This document shows positions 44,328 through 52,992 of a DNA stretch of 64,000 bases, in pieces (positions within the stretch are counted from its first letter, which is position 1; every line of letters begins with the position of its first letter). The notes below the pieces were generated by a model. That model searched no databases. It worked only from the letters and a program-made list of their open reading frames with translations, and was not told the DNA's origin. Source of the DNA: Scleromatobacter sp964418745. Lineage in GTDB: Bacteria > Pseudomonadota > Gammaproteobacteria > Burkholderiales > Burkholderiaceae_C. Location: the NCBI GenBank assembly GCA_964418745.1, contig CAYQMX010000003.1, forward strand, positions 240,604-304,603, written 5' to 3'. A program made the translations under genes and the position numbers.

Positions 44328-45464
44328 TCAGGCGCCCTTGTTCCTGCGGCGGAACGGGTAGAAGGCCTGCCCCCAGAACCCGGTTGGCAACTGCTCGTTG
44401 TGCAGCCCGTAGGCCTGGGGCCAGCTGCCGTCCGCCGGCAGGTAGTGGGTGCCGAACAGCCGGTCGATCCACGGGAAGTGGATCGCGAAGTTCTTGTCGA
44501 TGGCCTCTTCCTGCGAGGTGTGGTGCCAGTGGTGGTAGCGCGGCAGGATCAGCCAGGGCTCCAGCCACTTCAGCGTCGGGCCGAAGTTGCAGTGCGTCCA
44601 GGTGGCGTGCAGCGTCACGAAGAACAGGTAGGCCACGATGATGCCGTGCGGGAACACGAACATCATCGGGATCAGCATGAAGCCGCGCACCACCACGTCG
44701 TCGACCAGGTGCGAACGCGAACCGGCGATCCAGTCCAGCGCCTTCGACGAATGGTGGATGGCGTGGAAGCGCCACAGGAAGGGCACCGTGTGGAAGACGC
44801 GGTGGATGACGTACTCGCACAGGTCGGCCACCAGCACCGCCAGGAAGAACTGCAGCAGCCAGGGCAGCCGGCCCATCGCCTCCAGCACGGCGGGGACCCC
44901 CAGATAGCGGGTGAGCTCGGTGGCCGGCAGCAGGATCAGGAACGAAGTGACCTGGATCGGCAGGTGGGTGGACAGGAAGTAGCCGATGTCCAGCAGCCAT
45001 TCGTCGCGGAACACGCTCTGCTGGCGGTAGGCCGGCCACAGGACCTCGATCGGCGAGAAGATCAGCGTCATCAGCAGCATGTCCAGCAGGAACCAGTCCA
45101 GGCCGATCGCCGGGCCGGCGTGCAGGGTCTCGTTGATCGGCACGCTGGCCCCGCCCAGCAGCGTGGCCGCCAGCGCCAGCGCCATGCCGGTCAGCGCCAG
45201 CACCTTCTTCCTGCGCAGCATCGCCGAGACGAGGCCGAAGCCGATCGCACCCACGATGACCGCCTGGATCGCCAGGCGCATGACGTGCATCGGGTAGAAC
45301 GGGCGCAGCTCGGGCGAAGTGAGCAACTGCGGGAAGTGCAGGCAGACCACCGCACCCAGCGCGAGGCAACCGAAGAAGGCGGACAGCACGCCGCTCCACC
45401 AGCCGGTGCCGAAGCCGCCTGGTTCCTCGTCGCCGAACATCTTGTTGATCCTGTGTTCGAGCAT
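44328..45464 (-). CDS. Sterol desaturase / fatty acid hydroxylase family protein
   Basis: 378 aa with about seven hydrophobic helices. Diiron His clusters: VIHRVFHTV, FHAIHHSS, and HHWHHTSQEE with a preceding THCNFGP. The family hydroxylates or desaturates lipids, including hopanoid or carotenoid-like substrates; the substrate is unknown here. The N-terminal ~110 residues hold extra membrane helices. ATG 45464 follows GGAGGG. Convergent with the acyl-CoA desaturase, giving two O2-dependent lipid enzymes side by side. Confidence 0.88.
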   Translation of the reverse strand: MLEHRINKMFGDEEPGGFGTGWWSGVLSAFFGCLALGAVVCLHFPQLLTSPELRPFYPMHVMRLAIQAVIVGAIGFGLVSAMLRRKKVLALTGMALALAATLLGGASVPINETLHAGPAIGLDWFLLDMLLMTLIFSPIEVLWPAYRQQSVFRDEWLLDIGYFLSTHLPIQVTSFLILLPATELTRYLGVPAVLEAMGRLPWLLQFFLAVLVADLCEYVIHRVFHTVPFLWRFHAIHHSSKALDWIAGSRSHLVDDVVVRGFMLIPMMFVFPHGIIVAYLFFVTLHATWTHCNFGPTLKWLEPWLILPRYHHWHHTSQEEAIDKNFAIHFPWIDRLFGTHYLPADGSWPQAYGLHNEQLPTGFWGQAFYPFRRRNKGA

Positions 45465-45533
45465 GCGCCCTCCGCTGGTCCCCGTTGACGCCGCAGTGTA
45501 GCCAAGCCCTCGCCGACGGCCCGGCCGCGCCGC

Positions 45534-46010
45534 TCAGCGGCGTGCGATCTTGCGCATGAACGCCAGGCGGATCTGCGGCGAAGGCCGGATCTCCTCGACG
45601 AGCTCGTAGCCGTGGCGCAGGTAGAAGCGCACGTTGGCGGGCATCGCCATGTTGGTGTTGAGCTCGAAGCGCTCGACCTGCGGATGGGCGTCCTCGAGCG
45701 AGCGCAGCAGCAGCGCGCCCACGCCCCGGCCCTGCGCGTCGGGCGCGACGACCAGCACGCGGACCAGGCAGCTGCCGCCGGTGACGATGCCGCGGATCGA
45801 GCCGAGCAGCCGCTCGCCGTCCACCGCCTTGAGCACCGCGGCCGTGCGGATGTGCTCGCGGATGGTGGCCACGGTCTCCTGCAGCGGCGGGATCTCGCGC
45901 AGGCCGCAGGCGAGCGCCTCGGGCTCGAACGCGACGAGCTGCATCGCCAGCATGGCCTCGGCGTCCTCGAGGCGGGCCGGCAGGATCCGGGGCCACGCCG
46001 GCACGTTCAC
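45534..46010 (-). CDS. GNAT-family N-acetyltransferase
   Basis: 158 aa. The acetyl-CoA-binding segment is VAPDAQGRGVGALLL, and FELNTNMAMPANVRFYLRHGYE is the usual C-terminal part of the fold. The GTG start overlaps the stop of the lytic transglycosylase gene by 4 bases, so the two are translationally coupled. Acceptor unknown. Confidence 0.88.
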   Translation of the reverse strand: MNVPAWPRILPARLEDAEAMLAMQLVAFEPEALACGLREIPPLQETVATIREHIRTAAVLKAVDGERLLGSIRGIVTGGSCLVRVLVVAPDAQGRGVGALLLRSLEDAHPQVERFELNTNMAMPANVRFYLRHGYELVEEIRPSPQIRLAFMRKIARR

Positions 46011-47293
46011 GGCGCCTGCAGCCGCGCGAGCAGCTCCAGCGTGGGAAAGCCGTCGGCCGGCAGGCCCAGGCTGCGTTGCCAGGCGCGCAGCGCCTGCCGG
46101 GTGGCAGGCCCCATCTGGCCGTCGGCCGTGCCGGCGGCGAAGCCGCGGTCGTTCAGCGCCGACTGCAGCGCGCGCGTCTGCTCGCGCGACAGCGGCTGCA
46201 GGTCGCGCGGCCACGTGCCCTGCACGCCCGGGCCGCCGGCGATGCGCTGGGCCAGCAGGCTCACCGCCAGCGCGTAGCTGGTGGAATTGTTGTAGCGCAG
46301 CAGCGTGCGGAAGTTCGCGCCGACCAGGAAGGCCGGGCCGCGCGCGCCGGCGGGCAGGAAGATCGCACCGTCGGCCAGCTCGGGCAGCGGCGTGCCGTCC
46401 AGCGTCGCGACGCCCTCGGCCACCCACTGCGCGCTGGCCTGGCGCAGGCCGTCGTCGGCGCGCCCCGCGTCGAAGCCGTCCGGCAGCCGCACCTCGACGC
46501 CCCAGGCCTGGCCGGGCTGCCAGCCGGAACGGGCCAGGAAGTTGGCGGTGGAGGCGGTGACGTCGGCCATGCTGCCCCAGATGTCGCGCCGCCCGTCGCC
46601 GTCGGCGTCGACGGCGAACGACAGGAAGGCGCTGGGGATGAACTGGGTCTGGCCCATCGCCCCGGCCCAGGAGCCGATCATGTGCGCGCGGTCGATGTCG
46701 CCGCCCTGCAGGATCTTCAGCGCCGCCATCAGCTGGCCGCGCGCCCAGGCTTCGCGCCGGCCCTCGAAGCCGAGGGTGGCCAGCGCGTCGATGGTGGGGA
46801 TGTCGCCGAAGTTGCCGCCGTAGTCGCTCTCCATGCCCCAGATGGCGACGATGGTGGCCTGCGGCACGCCGTAGCGTGCGCTGGCGGCGTCGAGCTGCGC
46901 CTGCACCTCGGCCAGCTTCTGCTGCCCGCGCAGCACGCGGGCCGGCGACACGATGGCGTCCACGTAGTCCCAGACCGCGCGGGTGAACTCGGGCTGCTTG
47001 CGGTCCGCCTCGACGGCGCGTGGCACGTAGCGCGCGTCGTCGAAGGCCAGGTGCAGCGTGGCGGCGTCGACGCCGGCGGCGCGCGCGCTGTCGACGAAGC
47101 CGGCCACCCAGCGGGCGAAGCCCTGCTGCAGCGCCAGCTCGTCGGTCGTCACGCCCGCCGCCTGCGCGGCGGCCGGCGTGACCGGCGGCGCCTGCGGCGT
47201 GGTCGAGGGCGGGCTCGCGCACGCGGTCAGCGCCACGGCGACCAGCGTCGCGGCGGGGTGCCAGCGGGGCGGCGCGGCGTCAGGGGTTCGCAT
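46007..47293 (-). CDS. mltB: Lytic murein transglycosylase (MltB type) with peptidoglycan-binding domain
   Basis: 428 aa. Lipoprotein signal with LTAC (Cys 25), SLT_2/MltB catalytic domain (about 50-345) with the catalytic Glu in WGMESDYGGNFG and a MGQTQFIPSAF motif, then a PG_binding_1 domain (about 365-428: LQSALNDRGFAAGTADGQMG). It cleaves glycan strands to 1,6-anhydromuropeptides at the outer membrane. Coupled to the downstream GNAT gene; its start overlaps the end of the oxygenase-like gene by 14 bases. The symbol is by family only; Burkholderiales carry several such enzymes. Confidence 0.92.
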   Translation of the reverse strand: MRTPDAAPPRWHPAATLVAVALTACASPPSTTPQAPPVTPAAAQAAGVTTDELALQQGFARWVAGFVDSARAAGVDAATLHLAFDDARYVPRAVEADRKQPEFTRAVWDYVDAIVSPARVLRGQQKLAEVQAQLDAASARYGVPQATIVAIWGMESDYGGNFGDIPTIDALATLGFEGRREAWARGQLMAALKILQGGDIDRAHMIGSWAGAMGQTQFIPSAFLSFAVDADGDGRRDIWGSMADVTASTANFLARSGWQPGQAWGVEVRLPDGFDAGRADDGLRQASAQWVAEGVATLDGTPLPELADGAIFLPAGARGPAFLVGANFRTLLRYNNSTSYALAVSLLAQRIAGGPGVQGTWPRDLQPLSREQTRALQSALNDRGFAAGTADGQMGPATRQALRAWQRSLGLPADGFPTLELLARLQAP

Positions 47294-48185
47294 GGGGGGA
47301 TTCTCGCTGTCCGCGGAGGTCGTCGTCGGAGTCCTGCACGGCGGCGGAAGTTTCATCGACGTGGCAGGTGTCGCGCGACATGCCGCCCGCCAGCGAGCGT
47401 ACCCGCTTGATGGCGCCGCTGCGATCGTCGAACTCGGCCACCATCAGGTCCAGCGCCCCGCGCGCCGCGTGCGCCTCGACCGCCGACCACGGCGCGCCGA
47501 GGGCTGCCCAGCGGGCGTCGTCCAGGCGCATCTCGCCGGTGAGCAACAGCTGGCAGCCGGCGTCGCCGTCGGCGAACGACTCGGCGACGGCCTGCCCGCG
47601 GTCGGCGGGCCGGCACAGGCCGTGCGCCAGCACCGGGTCGAACACCAGCAGGTCGCCCGGGGCCAGCGGCAGGCGCACGCCGGCATGGGGCATGGCGAAC
47701 TCGACTTCGCCCACCTCCAGGGCCAGGATCCAGAACAGGCTGCGCGACCAGGGGCCGGCGACGTCGTTGTGGAAGCCCGCGCCGCGCGCGGCCAGCCAGT
47801 CGATGCGCTCGGCCACGCTGCGCTCGTAGTCGGCCGGGTCGTCCCCCATCACGCGCGTGACGCACAGCGCCCGCGCGATGGCGGCCGCGAGATCGGGCAC
47901 GCCCGCCAGCGCGGCCAGTTCGTCCAGCGTGGTGGCCGCGTAGTCGACCGTGAAGGGTTCCTCGATGTCCACCCGTGCCCGGCCCGCGCCGGCCAGGCGC
48001 GCCCGGGCCGCGGCATCGAGGAAGCGGGTCGCCACCACGTGCACCCGGGCATACGGCGGGCGCGCGTCGAAGGCGTGGCGGGGCTCGTCGCTGCGCACGG
48101 CGAAGCTGCGGAACGGGGCGGGCACGGCGAGCGCGGCGATCTCGACGACGCGGTGGGCCATGGAAGGGACGGTGGGCGCGGCCAT
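47280..48185 (-). CDS. Putative 2-oxoglutarate/Fe(II) oxygenase-like protein
   Basis: 301 aa, cytosolic. A jelly-roll-like centre has H139-x-D141 (GFHNDVAG) and, 47 residues on, H188 (VLAHGLCRP), the spacing of a 2-His-1-Asp iron facial triad; LPLAPGDLLVFDP before the distal His is typical of the fold. No close named family was recognised. A second ATG (48161) could be the start. It overlaps the mltB start by 14 bases and heads an operon with mltB and the GNAT gene. Confidence 0.7.
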   Translation of the reverse strand: MAAPTVPSMAHRVVEIAALAVPAPFRSFAVRSDEPRHAFDARPPYARVHVVATRFLDAAARARLAGAGRARVDIEEPFTVDYAATTLDELAALAGVPDLAAAIARALCVTRVMGDDPADYERSVAERIDWLAARGAGFHNDVAGPWSRSLFWILALEVGEVEFAMPHAGVRLPLAPGDLLVFDPVLAHGLCRPADRGQAVAESFADGDAGCQLLLTGEMRLDDARWAALGAPWSAVEAHAARGALDLMVAEFDDRSGAIKRVRSLAGGMSRDTCHVDETSAAVQDSDDDLRGQRESPHANP

Positions 48186-48244
48186 GGCCCATTGTCGGCG
48201 CTCGCCGTGCGCTAAGCTGGCGCCGTCGTCAACCCGGAAGCGCC

Positions 48245-48523
48245 ATGCCCGACCGCGTGCTGCACCTCAGGATCCACGGCGTCGTCCAGGGCGTCGGCTA
48301 CCGCTGGTCGATGGCGCAGGCGGCGCGGCGCCTGGGCGTCGGCGGCTGGGTGCGCAACCGGCGCGACGGCACGGTGGAGGCGATGGTGGCGGGACCGGCG
48401 TCCGCCGTCGAACAGCTCGTGGCCTGGGCGCGGCGCGGACCCGACGCCGCGGTCGTCGACCACGTGGACGTGCAGCCGGGCCAGGGCGCCTTCGAAGGCT
48501 TCGAGCAACGGCCTGGCGCATGA
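48245..48523 (+). CDS. Acylphosphatase
   Basis: 92 aa. GVVQGVGYRW (with the phosphate-binding Arg) and GWVRNRRDGTVEA (with the catalytic Asn) are complete. Hydrolyses acyl phosphates in the cytosol. TAAGCT at 48213-48218 may be the -10. Its stop overlaps the ferredoxin start by 4 bases, an unusual partnership. Confidence 0.95.
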   Translation: MPDRVLHLRIHGVVQGVGYRWSMAQAARRLGVGGWVRNRRDGTVEAMVAGPASAVEQLVAWARRGPDAAVVDHVDVQPGQGAFEGFEQRPGA

Positions 48524-48765
48524 CGCCGCGCCGCCCCGCCCCGCGCCTGCCGGCCATCGACGCCGACCGCTGCACCGGCTGCGGCCGCTGCGTGGCGGCG
48601 TGCGCGCCCCATGTGCTCAGCCTGGAGACGACGAACTGGCGCAAGGCGGCGGTGCTGCACGACACCGCCGGCTGCACCGGCTGCAGCGTGTGCGCGGCGG
48701 TGTGCCCGTTCGAGGCGATCGCGATGCAGCGTCCCGGGGACGCCCCTGCCGGCGGCGCGACCTAG
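48520..48765 (+). CDS. 2[4Fe-4S] ferredoxin-like protein
   Basis: 81 aa with two four-Cys groups: CTGCGRCVAAC and CTGCSVCAAVCP. The second Cys group lies 30 residues after the first, a spacing of bacterial-type ferredoxins in which the pre-cluster Pro is kept only in the second group. Small cytosolic electron carrier; the partner is unknown. It overlaps the acylphosphatase stop and is convergent with holB. It could serve the nearby desaturases, a speculative link. Confidence 0.88.
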   Translation: MTPRRPAPRLPAIDADRCTGCGRCVAACAPHVLSLETTNWRKAAVLHDTAGCTGCSVCAAVCPFEAIAMQRPGDAPAGGAT

Positions 48766-48817
48766 TCCTTGTTCACGCCAGATGCGTGCCCGCGCCGGCG
48801 GCCCGCGAAGCCCCAGG

Positions 48818-49849
48818 CTAGGCAGTGCGCCCGCGCGGCTTCGCCCACACGGCCTTGGCCTCGGCCAGCAGGCTGTCGGTGATCAGCGGCGCGTTGAACG
48901 GGTGCTCGTCGTGGCGGGCCAGGCGGGCGAGCGATTGCGACCAGTCGGCCAGCCGCGGCCACGCGGCCACCGGCGGCAGGCTGGCGGCCGGGAAGTAGCG
49001 CGGCGGGGCGCCGGCGGCCACGGCCATGGCGTCGTGGCACAGCTTCTGCAGCACCTCGCGCAGGCGCGGCACGGTGGCGCCGGCCGGCGCCTCCCAGCGA
49101 CCGTCGGCGATGCGCCGCGGCAGCGCGATCCAGGCCGCGGCATCGAAGCCGTCGGCGGCCAGGCGGCGCGCCGCCAGCGGATGGCCGCCGGCCGCGGCCA
49201 GCAGGACCGGTGCATTGGCGGCGCCCTGTGCCTCCAGCCAGGCGAGCGCCTGGGCCGGCGTCGGGCCGGCGAACAGGAGGCGCTGGCAGCGGCTGCGCAA
49301 GGTGGGCAGCAGGCGCTCGGCGTCCTCGGTCACCAGCAGCAGCCGCACGCCCTGCGGCGGCTCCTCCAGCGTCTTCAGCAGCGCGTTGGACGCCACCAGG
49401 TTCATCGCGTCGGCCGGGAACAGCAGCAGCACCTTGGCGCGGCCGCGCGACGAGCTCTTCTGCGTCCAGCCGATCGCGTCGCGCACGGCCTCGATGCGGA
49501 TCTCCTTGCTGGGCTTCTTCTTGCCCTTGCCCTCGCCGTCGCCGGCCTCGGGCGCATCGCCGCCGCCCACGCTCCAGCCCAGCTCGACCTGCGTCAGCTC
49601 GGGCAGCAGCGCGCGGAAATCGGGGTGGCTGTTGCTGGCCAGCAGGTGGCAGGCGGTGCAGCGGCCGCACGGCGCGTCGGCGCCCGCGGTCTCGCACAGC
49701 CAGCTGCGCGCGACGCGCAGCGCCAGCTCGAACACGCCGTCGCCGGGGTTGCCCTGCACCAGCAACGCGTGGCCGCGCTGGCGGGTGGCGATGTCGTGCG
49801 CGGGCCCGGCCAGCCAGGGCAGCGCGGCGTCGTCAGGCGCGGTGGTCAT
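48818..49849 (-). CDS. holB: DNA polymerase III delta' subunit
   Basis: 343 aa. AAA+ clamp-loader subunit: zinc motif CGRCTACHLL, ALLKTLEEPP sensor segment, RSRCQRL. The P-loop region reads QGNPGDGVF, degenerate as expected for delta', which does not hydrolyse ATP. There is a charged insertion at about 105-118 (GDGEGKGKKK). It overlaps the tmk stop by 17 bases. Normally followed by pilZ in this lineage; here it ends at a gene boundary with convergent ferredoxin. Confidence 0.93.
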   Translation of the reverse strand: MTTAPDDAALPWLAGPAHDIATRQRGHALLVQGNPGDGVFELALRVARSWLCETAGADAPCGRCTACHLLASNSHPDFRALLPELTQVELGWSVGGGDAPEAGDGEGKGKKKPSKEIRIEAVRDAIGWTQKSSSRGRAKVLLLFPADAMNLVASNALLKTLEEPPQGVRLLLVTEDAERLLPTLRSRCQRLLFAGPTPAQALAWLEAQGAANAPVLLAAAGGHPLAARRLAADGFDAAAWIALPRRIADGRWEAPAGATVPRLREVLQKLCHDAMAVAAGAPPRYFPAASLPPVAAWPRLADWSQSLARLARHDEHPFNAPLITDSLLAEAKAVWAKPRGRTA

Positions 49850-50504
49850 CGTCGGATGTCCGGGGGTTGAACCAGCCGCGCGCCGCGAGCGCCGCGATCG
49901 CGTCGGTGCGCACGGCCTCGCGCGTCTGCGCCGCGTCGATGCGCGCGAACCGCGCGGGCGCGGCCTGCGCGCGCTGCGCATAGCCGGCGCGCACGCGGGC
50001 GAAGAAGGCCTCGTCCTCGCGTTCGAGGCGGTCGGCGCTGCGCACCGCGGCGCGACGGCGCGCGGCCTCGGCGGGGTCGAGGTCGAACCACAGCGTCAGG
50101 TCGGGCTGTCGCCCCTGCTGCACCCAGGCTTCCAGCTGGGACAGCACCGCCAGGTCGAAGCCGCGACCGGCGCCCTGGTAGGCGAAGGTGGCGTCGGTGA
50201 AGCGGTCGCACAGCACCAGCGCGCCGCGCGCCAGCGCCGGCGCGATCACCTGGCCCAGGTGGTCGCGCCGGGCGGCGAACACCAGCAGCGCCTCGGTGAG
50301 CGCGTCCATGGGCTCGTGCAGGAACAGCTCGCGCAGCCGCTCGGCCAGCGGCGTGCCGCCGGGCTCGCGCGTGAGCACCACCTCGGCGCCGCGTTCGCGC
50401 GCCCAGTCGGCCAGCGCGTCGATATGGGACGACTTGCCGGCGCCGTCGATGCCTTCGAAGCTGACGAAGCGGCCGCCCGCGGGTGCGGATGCTGCAGGAC
50501 TCAT
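49833..50504 (-). CDS. tmk: Thymidylate kinase
   Basis: 223 aa. P-loop FEGIDGAGKSSH, LTREPGGT, DRFTDATFAYQGAGRG and a lid region with Arg residues (RSADRLERED). Converts dTMP to dTDP. The C-terminus is extended and basic/acidic (NPRTSDDDHRA). It overlaps mltG by 4 bases upstream and holB by 17 bases downstream. Confidence 0.96.
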   Translation of the reverse strand: MSPAASAPAGGRFVSFEGIDGAGKSSHIDALADWARERGAEVVLTREPGGTPLAERLRELFLHEPMDALTEALLVFAARRDHLGQVIAPALARGALVLCDRFTDATFAYQGAGRGFDLAVLSQLEAWVQQGRQPDLTLWFDLDPAEAARRRAAVRSADRLEREDEAFFARVRAGYAQRAQAAPARFARIDAAQTREAVRTDAIAALAARGWFNPRTSDDDHRA

Positions 50505-51493
50505 TTGTGGGGGCCGCGGATGTACTGGTTCACAGCGGCATTATGGGCGTTGAGCGTCTCGCTGAAGACGCTGGTGCCGTCGCCGCGCGAGACGAAGTAA
50601 AGGGCCTTGGACGCGTCGGGCCGCACGGCGGCGCGCAGCGCGTCGCGGCCGGGCAGCGCGATGGGCGTCGGCGGCAGGCCCTGGCGCGTGTAGGAGTTGT
50701 AGGGCGTGTCGGTCTGCAGGTCGACCTTGTGCAGGCTGCCGTCGTAGGCGGCGCCGAGGCCGTAGATCACGGTCGGGTCGGACTGCAGCGGCATGCCCAG
50801 GCGCAGCCGGTTGGAGAACACGGCGGCCACCTTGCCGCGATCCGCGGCCGCCCCGGTCTCCTTCTCGATGACCGAGGCCAGCGCGAGCGCCTCGTCGGCA
50901 CTCCTGAGCGGCGTGTCGGCGGCGCGCAGCGCCCAGGCGGCCTGCAGCTGCCGCTCCAGCGCGTCATGGGCGCGCTTGAGCACCAGGATGTCCTTGACGC
51001 CACGGCTGTAGACGTAGGTGTCCGGGAAGAAGCGGCCCTCGGCCTGGACGTCGGGCGCGCCGATGGCGGCCATCAGCTGTTGGTCGGTCAGGCCTGCGGT
51101 GGTCGGTTTGAGGTCGGGCGCGGCGGCGAGCGCGGCGCGCATCTGCTTGACGGTCCAGCCGTCGATGATGTGCACCGACTGCAGTTCCTCGTCGCCGCGC
51201 ACCATCTTTTCGAGCAGCGTGCGCGGCGTCGCGCCGGGCGCGATCAGGTAGCTGCCGGCGCGGATGCGCCTGGCGTCGCCCGACCAGCGGAACCACTGGT
51301 AGAGCAGCTCGGGGCGGTCCTGCACGCCCGCGTCGTGCCACAGCCGCACGATCTCGCGCACCGGCGTGCCGGGCTCGATCGACACCTCGACCTCGTCGTG
51401 CGCGAGCGTGAGCGGATGCTGCAGCCACCAGGCAGCGGCGGCGGCGAACGCCGCGGCGAGCACGAACAGCAGCAGGAAGAAACGTTTGAACAT
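50501..51493 (-). CDS. mltG: Endolytic murein transglycosylase MltG (YceG)
   Basis: 330 aa. One N-terminal membrane helix (about 4-23), a LysM-like segment, and the YceG catalytic domain with EGRFFPDTYVY, SVIEKETGAAADRGKVAAVF and the catalytic Glu in IEKETG; QSDPTVIYGLG follows. It trims nascent peptidoglycan strands at the inner membrane. First gene of the mltG-tmk-holB operon, starting 73 bases from the divergent ygfZ start. Confidence 0.95.
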   Translation of the reverse strand: MFKRFFLLLFVLAAAFAAAAAWWLQHPLTLAHDEVEVSIEPGTPVREIVRLWHDAGVQDRPELLYQWFRWSGDARRIRAGSYLIAPGATPRTLLEKMVRGDEELQSVHIIDGWTVKQMRAALAAAPDLKPTTAGLTDQQLMAAIGAPDVQAEGRFFPDTYVYSRGVKDILVLKRAHDALERQLQAAWALRAADTPLRSADEALALASVIEKETGAAADRGKVAAVFSNRLRLGMPLQSDPTVIYGLGAAYDGSLHKVDLQTDTPYNSYTRQGLPPTPIALPGRDALRAAVRPDASKALYFVSRGDGTSVFSETLNAHNAAVNQYIRGPHK

Positions 51494-51553
51494 GGAGGCA
51501 GGCCGCCGCGCCGAAGCAGGAGGCCCTGTTCGTGGTGGGAACCCGGGGCGCCA

Positions 51554-51560
51554 TGATAAT
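51554..51560 (+). promoter_or_regulatory. Extended -10 of a probable leaderless promoter (ygfZ)
   Basis: TGATAAT ends 6 bases before the ATG at 51567, so the transcript would begin at the initiation codon. No ribosome site is present. Confidence 0.5.
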
Positions 51561-51566
51561 CGGCGC

Positions 51567-52532
51567 ATGAGCACGACCGAACCTGCAGCCTCCGACCTCG
51601 CGCTGGGCGCGCCCGTGGCCGTGCGCCTCGCCGACTGGGGCGTGATCCGCGCCAGGGGCGAGGACGCCGCCGCGTTCCTCAACGGCCAGCTGACCCAGGA
51701 GGCGCTCAAGCTGGGCGACGGCCAGGCGCGGCTGGCCGGCTACTGCTCGCCCAAGGGCCGGCTGCTGGCCAGCTTCGTGATGTGGCGCGCCGCACCCGAC
51801 GAGATCCTCCTGGCCTGCAGCGCCGACCTCCTGGCGCCGACGCTCAAGCGGTTGTCGATGTTCGTGCTGCGCGCCAGGTGCAAGCTCAGCGACGCGTCCG
51901 CCGAGCTCGCGCTGTGGGGCGTCGCGCTGCCGGGCGCGCCGCACGACGGGCCGGCGGTGCCCGCGGCGCCGTATGCCACCTCGGCCGTCGCTGGCGGCAC
52001 CGCCGTCCGCCTGGCCGATGCCGCCGGTGCCACGCGCCTGCTGTGGGCCGCGCCGGTCGATGCGACGCCACCGTGGGCGCCGACCGCGAGCGCCGCCGTG
52101 TGGAACTGGCTGGAGGTGCAGTCGGGCGTGCCGCGCATCGTCGCCAGCACGGTGGAGGCCTTCGTGCCACAGATGGTCAACCTCGAGCTGGTGGGCGGCG
52201 TGAACTTCCAGAAGGGCTGCTACCCGGGGCAGGAGATCGTCGCGCGCAGCCAGTACCGCGGCACCCTCAAGCGCCGCATGGTGCTGGCCGAGGGCGCGGC
52301 GGCCGCCGTGGCCGGCGCCGAGGTGTTCGCCGCGGCCGACCCCGACCAGCCCGCGGGCCAGGTCGTGCTGTCGGCCAGCCTGCCGCAGCCCGGCGGCGCC
52401 ATGCGCCACGCGGCGCTGGTCGAGGTCAAGCGGGCGCTGGCCGAGGCCGGCGAACTGCACCTGGGCGCGGTCGACGGTCCGGTGCTGCGCCTGCGCGAGC
52501 TGCCCTACGAGATTCCGGCCGACGCGGGCTGA
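51567..52532 (+). CDS. ygfZ: Folate-binding protein YgfZ/GcvT-like
   Basis: 321 aa. GcvT-like fold with the signature KGCYPGQEIVARSQYRG (catalytic Cys) and FLNGQLTQE near the start. YgfZ supports Fe-S cluster enzymes in the cytosol using a folate. Divergent from mltG and followed by DUF4936 and a TANGO2-like gene. Confidence 0.94.
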   Translation: MSTTEPAASDLALGAPVAVRLADWGVIRARGEDAAAFLNGQLTQEALKLGDGQARLAGYCSPKGRLLASFVMWRAAPDEILLACSADLLAPTLKRLSMFVLRARCKLSDASAELALWGVALPGAPHDGPAVPAAPYATSAVAGGTAVRLADAAGATRLLWAAPVDATPPWAPTASAAVWNWLEVQSGVPRIVASTVEAFVPQMVNLELVGGVNFQKGCYPGQEIVARSQYRGTLKRRMVLAEGAAAAVAGAEVFAAADPDQPAGQVVLSASLPQPGGAMRHAALVEVKRALAEAGELHLGAVDGPVLRLRELPYEIPADAG

Positions 52533-52590
52533 TAGCGCGTCGATGTCGGGCGCGCCGGGGGGCGAAATCGTGACGTACCGCACACCGGCG

Positions 52591-52992
52591 ATGCTGGTCT
52601 GCATCTACTACCGCGTGGCGGCGGGCGATTCGCCACGAGTCATTTCGACTGTGCGTGAATTCCAGCGCACATTGATGGACGGCCGTCCCCTGGACGAGGC
52701 GCAAGTGCTCTTACGATGCGCTCTGCCTCTACCCGAACTCCCCGCCGCGCCGCCCGATGTCCGCTCCCCGTCCATCCCCCCTGCCCCCGCGCCCGCCGAC
52801 GCCCGCGTCGACGGCGACCCGGAGGCAACCGTGATGGAGACCTACCGCCTCGCACTGCCGGCCGCCGCCGGGCCGCAGGCGGACGCCGTGGTGCGCGCCT
52901 TCCTGGCCAGCCTGGAGACCGCCGCGCTGCCGCTCGCCGGCCTGCTGCGCGGCGCCCGCCACGTCGAACTGTTCGCCCCATGTGCCTCGTAG
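52591..52992 (+). CDS. DUF4936 family protein
   Basis: 133 aa from the ATG at 52591 (MLVCIYYRVAAGDS), the usual family start; an upstream in-frame start at 52543 would add 16 residues. DUF4936 proteins have a dimeric-barrel-like look and occur beside ygfZ or the TANGO2-like gene in betaproteobacteria. A Pro-rich insert lies at about 45-75. Function unknown. Overlaps the next gene by 13 bases. Confidence 0.8.
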   Translation: MLVCIYYRVAAGDSPRVISTVREFQRTLMDGRPLDEAQVLLRCALPLPELPAAPPDVRSPSIPPAPAPADARVDGDPEATVMETYRLALPAAAGPQADAVVRAFLASLETAALPLAGLLRGARHVELFAPCAS

